Of a DNA stretch of 64,000 bases, positions 58,312-64,000 are shown in pieces. The DNA lies in assembly GCA_965222525.1 (NCBI GenBank), contig OZ244955.1, forward strand, positions 1,550,001 through 1,614,000, written 5' to 3'. Position 1 is the first letter of the stretch. Each line of letters starts with the position of its first letter. Both the position numbers and the translations under genes were made by a program. The notes below the pieces were generated by a model. It was given only the letters and a program-made list of their open reading frames with translations, had not been told where the DNA came from and made no database searches. Source of the stretch: CBDCUF01 sp965222525 (GTDB lineage: Bacteria; Pseudomonadota; Alphaproteobacteria; Rickettsiales; UBA8987).

Positions 58312-59901
58312 ATGACAGACAGGATATGTTTATATGACAGTACGTTGCGTGATGGTGCGCAGGCGCAGGGAGTTGAGTTTTCGGCTGCCGACAAGCATGA
58401 TATTGCCTTGCAGCTTGATGAGCTGGGGATTGATTATATCGAGGGTGGCTGGCCTGGGGCGAACCATACCGATGATGCGTTTTTTGCTGATTTGCCCAAG
58501 TTGAAGCGGTCGAAGATGATGGCGTTCGGGATGACTCGCCGTAACAGCACCAGTGCGGATAATGACCCTGGGCTGAATGCACTGGCGAATAGCGGGGCTG
58601 GCGGTGTTTGTATTGTTGGCAAGGCGTGGGATTTTCAGGTAACCGAAGCGCTCGGAATCAGCCTTGAGGAAAACCTGGCGATGATTGCTGATAGTGTAGA
58701 CTATCTGAAACAGAAAAAGCTGGAGGTGATGTTTGACGCCGAGCATTTTTTCGATGGTTACAAGGCCAGTTCCGAATATGCGATGCAGGCGCTGAAAGCG
58801 GCTTATGAGGCGGGCGCACGCTGGGTTGTGCTGTGCGATACCAATGGCGGTACGCTACCGCATGAGGTTGAGGAGATTGTTACGGCTGTTGTAAAGGAAA
58901 TTCCTGGCTCTCATCTTGGGATACACTGCCATAATGATACGGAAAACGCAGTGGCGAATTCGCTTGCTGCGGTGCGGGCGGGGGTACGTCAGGTGCAGGG
59001 GACTATAGGAGGCTATGGCGAAAGATGCGGGAATACCAACCTGATAGCGATAATACCTACATTAAAACTTAAACTTGGATTTGATGTCGGGATTGATGAC
59101 AAATCCATGAAAAAGCTGAAGAAAATATCCAATTCACTGGATGACCGCCTTAACCGCCCACGCTATAAACATGCTGCATATGTTGGCAGCTCTGCATTTG
59201 CGCATAAGGGCGGACTGCATGTTTCAGCGGTGGTGAAATATCCCAGGGCCTATGAGCATATCGAGCCTGAGACGGTGGGGAATGAACGGGTGATACTGGT
59301 ATCCGATCAGGCTGGACGTTCCAATATAGTTAATAGAATCAAGCAGATAGGAATAGAACTTAATCTGAAAGATGAGTCTGTGCGGGAGAAGATTTCTGCG
59401 CTGGTGGATGAGGTGAAAAAGCGGGAAAATCAGGGTTATGCCTATGAAAGTGCCGATGCCAGTTTTGAGCTTCTGGCGAGGCGGATTATTGATAATGTAC
59501 CGAATTTTTATACCTTGCTGCGATTTAAAATCCTTGATGAGCGCAGCTGGGATGAAAATGGCGAGGCGGTTACTTCCTCAATTGCCGATGTGACCATAGA
59601 TATTGACGGGAAAGAGATAACCGAAAGCGAGAGTGGTAACGGGCCTGTCAATGCGCTTAACCGTGCGCTGAAGAAGGCTCTGGGCAACAAATACAGCCAG
59701 ATTGCCGATATCAGGCTGACCGACTATAAGGTACGGATTGTCACTCCCGAGCGCGGTACCGAGGCGGTTACCCGTGTGCAGATTGAAACCAGCGATGACA
59801 GCGGTAAACGCTGGAATACCGTCGGTGTTTCGACCAATATTATCGATGCCTCCGCCAACGCCCTCCATGACGCGATTACCTACAGGCTGATAAGGGGTTG
59901 A
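58312..59901 (+). CDS. cimA: (R)-citramalate synthase
   Basis: Condenses pyruvate and acetyl-CoA to citramalate, the threonine-independent entry to isoleucine. 529 residues. TIM-barrel: YDSTLRDGAQAQGVEFSA at 8-25 with metal and substrate residues, LCDTNGGTLPHEV near 178-190, GIHCHNDTENAVANSLAA near 203-220 and QGTIGGYGERCGNTNL near 228-243. The C-terminal LeuA dimer/allosteric domain starts near 380. DGAQAQG rather than DGeQ-pG separates CimA from isopropylmalate synthase. Confidence 0.94.
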   Translation: MTDRICLYDSTLRDGAQAQGVEFSAADKHDIALQLDELGIDYIEGGWPGANHTDDAFFADLPKLKRSKMMAFGMTRRNSTSADNDPGLNALANSGAGGVCIVGKAWDFQVTEALGISLEENLAMIADSVDYLKQKKLEVMFDAEHFFDGYKASSEYAMQALKAAYEAGARWVVLCDTNGGTLPHEVEEIVTAVVKEIPGSHLGIHCHNDTENAVANSLAAVRAGVRQVQGTIGGYGERCGNTNLIAIIPTLKLKLGFDVGIDDKSMKKLKKISNSLDDRLNRPRYKHAAYVGSSAFAHKGGLHVSAVVKYPRAYEHIEPETVGNERVILVSDQAGRSNIVNRIKQIGIELNLKDESVREKISALVDEVKKRENQGYAYESADASFELLARRIIDNVPNFYTLLRFKILDERSWDENGEAVTSSIADVTIDIDGKEITESESGNGPVNALNRALKKALGNKYSQIADIRLTDYKVRIVTPERGTEAVTRVQIETSDDSGKRWNTVGVSTNIIDASANALHDAITYRLIRG

Positions 59902-60038
59902 AATATTCAGGTGTTGAGTGCTGTGCTATGAGGAAAAAGGTCAGGGACTGGCATTTGCGGGATTTTTTCAAAGAAGTATATTGTTTAAAATCAATATATT
60001 AGAAAAATAATTATAAAAAAATGAAAAAACTTGCTTCG

Positions 60039-60072
60039 CTGTCATAAAACTTTAACATTTCTCTGGTATAGT
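60039..60072 (+). promoter_or_regulatory. PHO-box promoter of the orphan gene at 60126
   Basis: CTGTCAT (60039-60045), AAAA, CTTTAAC (60050-60056), nine bases from TTAACA to TATAGT (60067-60072), preceded by TGG. This is the best match to the classical two-heptamer PHO box in the window. Confidence 0.8.
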
Positions 60073-60125
60073 GTTTGTCGTGAAAGGCTCAATGGTGAGT
60101 TTTTTTGTTATCTATGGAGAAAATT

Positions 60126-60557
60126 ATGGAATTTGATTTTGAAACATATACGCATGTTGCTAAGATGAAAGACCGAAATCTTTCTGGTTCTTCACAAGTA
60201 AAAGAATTTTCAGACAGAATTGAATCTGCATTGGAAACAATGAATTTGTACAAAAATGCCCGTAGTAATGCAAAACATGAAAACTTAGGCGATGTTTTTC
60301 ATAGAACTGGGAATGTTCGTGAATTAAAGAATTTTAGCTATGCTGACGAAACACATATAGAAGATACTATAAAAGTTTTAGAAGCAGTACGCACACTTGT
60401 TTCAAAGCCTACTAATACTTTAAAATTTATTGATGTATATAAAGCAGCATTGCGTTCGGGTTATGAAGAAGATCAAAATGCAGAAAGCGCTGTTGATATG
60501 GCAGCAGCATATTTTGAGAAGACTCTTGGGCAACAAAAAGGGGTAACTATAACTTAA
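60126..60557 (+). CDS. Orphan protein with PHO-box promoter
   Basis: 143 residues from the ATG at 60126, which has GGAG seven bases upstream; two weaker starts lie at 60105 (TTG) and 60114. Not recognised. Soluble and helical, with an internal stretch of charged helices (EFSDRIESALETMNLYKNAR; EDTIKVLEAVRTLV) and no signal or membrane segment. Codon use is clearly more AT-rich than in cimA and ldcA on either side, a possible sign of recent acquisition. Own PHO-box promoter and own terminator: a self-contained single-gene unit. Confidence 0.7.
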   Translation: MEFDFETYTHVAKMKDRNLSGSSQVKEFSDRIESALETMNLYKNARSNAKHENLGDVFHRTGNVRELKNFSYADETHIEDTIKVLEAVRTLVSKPTNTLKFIDVYKAALRSGYEEDQNAESAVDMAAAYFEKTLGQQKGVTIT

Positions 60558-60586
60558 TTAAATCAATTTATTTCAAGTGTTAAAAG

Positions 60587-60612
60587 AAGGGAGCCTTTGC
60601 GCTCCCTTTTTT
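60587..60612 (+). terminator. Rho-independent terminator of the orphan gene
   Basis: Stem AAGGGAGC (60587-60594) and GCTCCCTT (60601-60608) with a 6-base loop, ending in six T. It closes the single-gene unit starting at the PHO box at 60039. Confidence 0.9.
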
Positions 60613-60782
60613 GTGCCTGAATTAACTAACTTGAGTCATTATGTCATCCTGAATACACATCACATAAACTGTTGTGGTGTTTTTCCGTAACATGAAGTAT
60701 CAATACCTGTAATTTTGAATAGCATGGCTTTCTCCAAAGGGGGAAGCGGTAGGCGCGTACAATCCTGAAAGGTATTGAGAAC

Positions 60783-61721
60783 ATGAAACACTGGCAGGTA
60801 TTGCAGCGGGGGGATATTGTCGATCTGACAGCACCGTCATATGCGGTGACGGAGGAGCAGCTTGCGCAATCGGTTGAATATCTTGAGAATACCGGCCTTG
60901 TGCCGCGGGTGCCGACAGATTTGCAGGGCGATGATTTATTCCATTCCAACTCCGATGAAAACCGCTCCCGACATCTGCGGGATGCGCTTTATGCCGAGGA
61001 TTCCAGGGCTATATGGTGTCTGCGCGGTGGATATGGCTGCGCAAAATTGCTGCCAATGCTGGCGGAGCTTGAACCTCCTGAAAATCCCAAACTGGTTATA
61101 GGTTTCAGCGACATCACCGCATTACATATTTTTCTCAATCAGAAATGGGGCTGGGCAAGTATTCATGGTCCATTGCTGTTTTCGCTGGGACGCGGCAGCA
61201 CCGATAAGGAAAGCACCGAGCGGATTCTCGATATTGTTCTTGGTCGCAGTAACCGGCAGGAATTCAACCTCGTTCCGCTTAATGCACCTGCCGAAAAGCC
61301 GCAAGGCAACCTGCAATCGACAGTAACAGGCGGAAACCTTACCATCGTACAAAACTCCATCGGTACTTTCTGGCAGATTGATACAAAAGGGAAAATCCTT
61401 CTACTGGAAGAGGTTGACGACCCGCCATATCATATCGACCGTATGCTCAATCATCTTTGTCAGGCGGGCATTCTGGATGATGTGCAGGCAGTTATTTTCG
61501 GCGATTTCAATGGCGAAAAACGCGAGGTAAACCAGCAGCAGGTCGATACGCTGATAGATAATTTCGCACAACGGGCAGATTTCCCCGTATTCCGCTCACG
61601 TGGAATCGGACATACGGAAACCAACTATGCTGTGCCTCTGGGGACGCAGGCGACAATCACATTCGGCAAGGAACCAAAGTTAATCTGCAAGAATGGCGGT
61701 CAGGAGGCAAATAATGCTTGA
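60783..61721 (+). CDS. ldcA: LD-carboxypeptidase (S66 family)
   Basis: Removes the terminal D-alanine from tetrapeptide muropeptides in murein recycling, in line with nagZ 10 kb away. 312 residues. WCLRGGYGCAKLLPML near 79-94, the serine nucleophile in LVIGFSDITALHIFL near 104-118, the glutamate in LLLEEVDDPPYHIDRML near 203-219 and the histidine in GIGHTETNYAVPLG near 280-293 form the Ser-Glu-His set. Length and order are typical for the cytoplasmic enzyme. Confidence 0.93.
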   Translation: MKHWQVLQRGDIVDLTAPSYAVTEEQLAQSVEYLENTGLVPRVPTDLQGDDLFHSNSDENRSRHLRDALYAEDSRAIWCLRGGYGCAKLLPMLAELEPPENPKLVIGFSDITALHIFLNQKWGWASIHGPLLFSLGRGSTDKESTERILDIVLGRSNRQEFNLVPLNAPAEKPQGNLQSTVTGGNLTIVQNSIGTFWQIDTKGKILLLEEVDDPPYHIDRMLNHLCQAGILDDVQAVIFGDFNGEKREVNQQQVDTLIDNFAQRADFPVFRSRGIGHTETNYAVPLGTQATITFGKEPKLICKNGGQEANNA

Positions 61722-62352
61722 AAAGCTCCCGACATCCGCATTCATCCTGATTGCTGCCAATTTAATACCTCTCTTCGGTGTAATTTTCCTCGGCTGGCAG
61801 GTATTCGATATAATGGTAATCTTCTGGCTGGAAAATGTGATAATCGGCGTATTAAATGTTGTCAAAATGCTGGTATTACTGGTCGCCCGCAGGGATTTTC
61901 AAACAATATTCCTGATACCATTCTTCATCCTGCATTACGGGATTTTCACCGCCGTACATGGTATGTTTGTTTTCTCGTTTTTCGGAGAGGGTGTTATAGA
62001 GCCTTTACCATTCGACGAACTTAACCCGCTTACGATGCTGCTTGACGTGGTACAGGACAAGGAAAACATCATGTATGGCGGGATTGCGCTATTTATAAGC
62101 CATCTGATTTCACTATTAATAAATTTCCTATGGGCTGGGGAATATAAGCGCACAACCTCCGGCAATCTAATGGGAGCGCCATATGGCAGGGTAATGATAC
62201 TCCATGCGGTCATTCTCCTCGGCGGATGGGCGGTTATGGCAACGGGAGAAAAAACCATAGCCCTCGCCCTTCTGGTATTTATCAAGATTATGATAGACCT
62301 CGCCGCCCACAAAAAATCCCACAAAAATAAGGAACCGATGACGATCGAATAG
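61714..62352 (+). CDS. DUF6498-like membrane protein
   Basis: 212 residues from the ATG at 61714, overlapping the end of ldcA by 8 bp. About six hydrophobic helices, with IFWLENVIIGVLNVVKMLV near 37-55 and FFILHYGIFTAVHGMFVFSF near 73-92, the pattern of the DUF6498 family. The C-terminus is basic (DLAAHKKSHKNKEP). Function unknown; coupling to ldcA suggests an envelope role, but this is weak. Confidence 0.75.
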   Translation: MLEKLPTSAFILIAANLIPLFGVIFLGWQVFDIMVIFWLENVIIGVLNVVKMLVLLVARRDFQTIFLIPFFILHYGIFTAVHGMFVFSFFGEGVIEPLPFDELNPLTMLLDVVQDKENIMYGGIALFISHLISLLINFLWAGEYKRTTSGNLMGAPYGRVMILHAVILLGGWAVMATGEKTIALALLVFIKIMIDLAAHKKSHKNKEPMTIE

Positions 62353-62416
62353 TTGCAATTAACTTATTAAAATTACAGCAAAAAATCCGATAATTAAAAC
62401 CACCGCTATAATTACT

Positions 62417-62725
62417 TCACATTTCAAAATATTCGGTAATATCCTGATTTACATGCAAAATACGGATGATGGTTATACGCTCCTCCTCAGGCCAGTAGAT
62501 TATATGGTGTTTCTCGATAGTCAAAATATGATATTTGCTCATAATATCATCACGTTGCCGCCCTATATACGGGTTATCCTGAATCAGTAGAAAAGCGTCA
62601 TTCAGCCGCTTGTTGTAAATATTAGCCTGTTTTTCGCCCCATATTTCAAGGCTATACTGCAGAATACTCCACAGGTCAGTTTCTGCTTCAAGGGAAAATA
62701 TAAGGTTGGGCTTATGGTTTGACAT
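62417..62725 (-). CDS. parE: ParE-type toxin
   Basis: 102 residues from the ATG at 62725. RelE/ParE superfamily: FSLEAETDLWSILQYSLEIWG near 10-30, NPYIGRQRDDIM near 54-65, KYHILTIEKHHIIYW near 68-82 and ITIIRILHVNQDITEYF near 87-103, the pattern of ParE proteins, which act on DNA gyrase in the characterised cases. The gene overlaps the antitoxin by 14 bp and is downstream of it, the normal parDE order. Confidence 0.9.
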   Translation of the reverse strand: MSNHKPNLIFSLEAETDLWSILQYSLEIWGEKQANIYNKRLNDAFLLIQDNPYIGRQRDDIMSKYHILTIEKHHIIYWPEEERITIIRILHVNQDITEYFEM

Positions 62726-63002
62726 AATAGGGAATCGGTTTACCTTCTTCATAATCCTTCATAGCCTGCTCCATTGCCCTTTCGGCAAAATCTTCGGTAT
62801 ATGGGGTCACATCCCCTCGTAAGGCCTGTTCATGGCCGACCATAACCAGAGAACGCAGATGCTCCAGTTTTTTATGCTTTTCGTCTGCTTCCCGCAGGCG
62901 GCGCACAGCATCACGGATTACCTCTATCTCGGAAGTATAATAACCACCCTCTACCTTGGATTTAATATAGCTACGGTCGATTTCTGCCAGTCTTTCAAAC
63001 AT
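62712..63002 (-). CDS. parD: ParD-type antitoxin
   Basis: 96 residues from the ATG at 63002, which follows an excellent ribosome binding site (aggaggg). N-terminal ribbon-helix-helix: RSYIKSKVEGGYYTSEIEVI and RDAVRRLREADE near 8-40, typical of CopG/ParD DNA-binding antitoxins. The C-terminal acidic helix (TEDFAERAMEQAMKDYEEGK) should wrap the toxin. The open frame starts 12 codons earlier, without a good start signal. Confidence 0.9.
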   Translation of the reverse strand: MFERLAEIDRSYIKSKVEGGYYTSEIEVIRDAVRRLREADEKHKKLEHLRSLVMVGHEQALRGDVTPYTEDFAERAMEQAMKDYEEGKPIPYYVKP

Positions 63003-63019
63003 AATCCCTCCTACAGGTT

Positions 63020-63047
63020 GATACTGATATGATATCATTTTGGTATC
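63020..63047 (-). promoter_or_regulatory. parDE operator
   Basis: An interrupted palindrome GATAC..GTATC encloses TGATATGATATCA; it lies about 20 bp upstream of the parD start, the usual position for ParD autorepression. Confidence 0.6.
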
Positions 63048-63068
63048 ATATTGTACAGGATTTTATAT

Positions 63069-64000
63069 CTACAACATCCAGCTTGCGAGGCCGAGGAAGA
63101 CGAAGAATGCAGAGACGTCGGTTATGGTGGTGAGGAATACACCGCTGGCTACGGCAGGGTCAACACCCATACGTACCAGAATCAGAGGTATGGCCACCCC
63201 TGCACAGGCGGCGGTTGCCAGTGCTATAATTGTAGAGAAGGCAAATACTGCGCTCAGTTCCGTGTTCTGGTAGATCAGTAGCGATGTAACACCTACTATA
63301 GCTGCAAAAAACAACCCGTTCACCAGCCCCGCATAAATCTCCTTACGTACAACCCGCATGGCGTTGGTAGCGCCAAGCTCACGGGTAGCAATAGCCCGCA
63401 CCGCAACAGTAAGCGTTTGTGTTCCCGCATTTCCCGCCATAGAAGCCACTATCGGCATCAGCACCGCCAGAGCTACCAGCTTTTCAATCGCCTCATCAAA
63501 TAGCGCAATTATCGCCGAGGCCGCTATAGCGGTAATCAGATTGACGAAAAGCCAGGGAAAACGATGCATGGCGGTCTTGCGTGTGGAGGCATAAAGGTCG
63601 GTCTCTCCGACACCACCCATACGCATGATATCCTCTTCCGCTTCTTCCTCTATAACATCCATAACATCATCAACAGTAATCCTTGCCACCATAATTCCCT
63701 TTTCATCAACTACGGGAGCCTCGGACAGGGCGTATTTGCGGAAAATGTAAGCCACTTCCTCCTGGTCAATTCCCTGTTCGATAACCTTTACATCGCCATC
63801 CATTATATCACGCAGGAGTACCTCGCGGTTACTGCGCATCGCACGGCTCACCGAAGCTACACCTACAGGCTTGCCCGAAATATCGACAATAAACAAATTA
63901 TAAAAATCCTGCGGCAAATCCTCCTCTTCGCGCAGATAGTCTATAGTCTGGCCGACCGTCCAGCTTTCGGGCATGGCGACAAACTTCTTGTCCATCAGGC
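63069..64000 (-). CDS. mgtE: Magnesium transporter MgtE, C-terminal part (5' end outside window)
   Basis: 310 codons visible. The frame is open to the window edge, and the ATG at 63995 (LMDKKFVAMPESWTVGQTI) is internal, since it corresponds to the start of the CBS pair after the missing N-terminal domain. CBS domains cover about 1-135 (DEKGIMVARITVDDVMDVI), then five membrane helices of the Mg2+ channel. Landmarks: ASTRKTAMHRFPWLFVNLI near 135 and PIVASMAGNAGTQTLTVAVR near 182-201, with the asparagine-glycine filter. MgtE imports Mg2+ and closes when intracellular Mg2+ is high. Confidence 0.95.
   Translation of the reverse strand, partial: LMDKKFVAMPESWTVGQTIDYLREEEDLPQDFYNLFIVDISGKPVGVASVSRAMRSNREVLLRDIMDGDVKVIEQGIDQEEVAYIFRKYALSEAPVVDEKGIMVARITVDDVMDVIEEEAEEDIMRMGGVGETDLYASTRKTAMHRFPWLFVNLITAIAASAIIALFDEAIEKLVALAVLMPIVASMAGNAGTQTLTVAVRAIATRELGATNAMRVVRKEIYAGLVNGLFFAAIVGVTSLLIYQNTELSAVFAFSTIIALATAACAGVAIPLILVRMGVDPAVASGVFLTTITDVSAFFVFLGLASWML

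Overview
This window comes from an alphaproteobacterium with moderate GC. The main clue is the neighbour pair coaX-rnj (type III pantothenate kinase followed by ribonuclease J). Supporting clues are serS followed closely by an NlpD-type LysM/M23 lipoprotein, and a class I dihydroorotase of the QVHFREPG type. Biosynthetic genes for aromatic amino acids (aroC), isoleucine via citramalate (cimA), purines (purM), pyrimidines (pyrC), thiamine (thiG), isoprenoids (dxs), queuosine (queA), LPS (kdsB, lptF) and murein (mraY) argue against a strongly reduced obligate endosymbiont. I cannot name the genus; a Micavibrio-like or environmental relative of Rickettsiales/Holosporales is a guess.

Layout. 0-6.7 kb: partial PemK-like toxin, tyrS, a double LOG-domain protein, a degenerate EAL protein and a degenerate GGDEF protein, aroC. 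6.7-18 kb: a 1194-residue GltD/PyrK (NfnB-NfnA-like) fusion flavoprotein, ribF, an EamA transporter, rpsD, then purM, queA, pyrC and mraY on the minus strand. 18-20.3 kb: two orphan genes with PHO-box promoters, the second split by an IS5-family element. 20.3-33.5 kb: glycosyltransferase plus flippase-like protein, thioredoxin-like protein, engB, mdh-serS, nlpD-like, prepilin peptidase, a type IVb-pilus-type secretin, an ABC-2-like permease with a TPR-like partner, a membrane AraC regulator, and mqsRA. 33.5-43.5 kb: relA/spoT, an orphan, coaX-rnj, a Ca2+/cation antiporter, two small unknown genes, lptF, a RelE/HigA module between direct repeats, another orphan. 43.7-64 kb: pepA, small enzymes and kdsB, thiG, rlmH, rpoZ, nagZ, higBA-like, smr, an XRE regulator, an orphan MrpD-like antiporter subunit, xseA, dxs, cimA, an orphan, ldcA, parDE, and the C-terminal part of mgtE.

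Two things stand out that ordinary gene calling does not explain. First, five or six orphan, unrecognised genes share one promoter architecture: two direct heptamers of CTGTCAT / CTTTAAC type separated by 4 bp (a PHO box), then nine bases from the TTAACA core to an extended -10 (TGGTATAAT). No housekeeping gene here carries it, so the window samples an undescribed PhoB/OmpR-family regulon of lineage-specific proteins. Second, the intergenic space is crowded with repeats: 149-bp MITE-like elements with TGTCATGCTGAA ends, hairpin-rich composite elements, and many degenerate 7-bp tandem repeats that change sequence from locus to locus but keep the period. Some of these lie in frame inside genes (the fusion flavoprotein, ribF) or overwrite gene ends (queA, dxs).

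At least four complete type II toxin-antitoxin modules plus a PemK fragment sit in 64 kb. No tRNA, rRNA, CRISPR array or prophage was seen.
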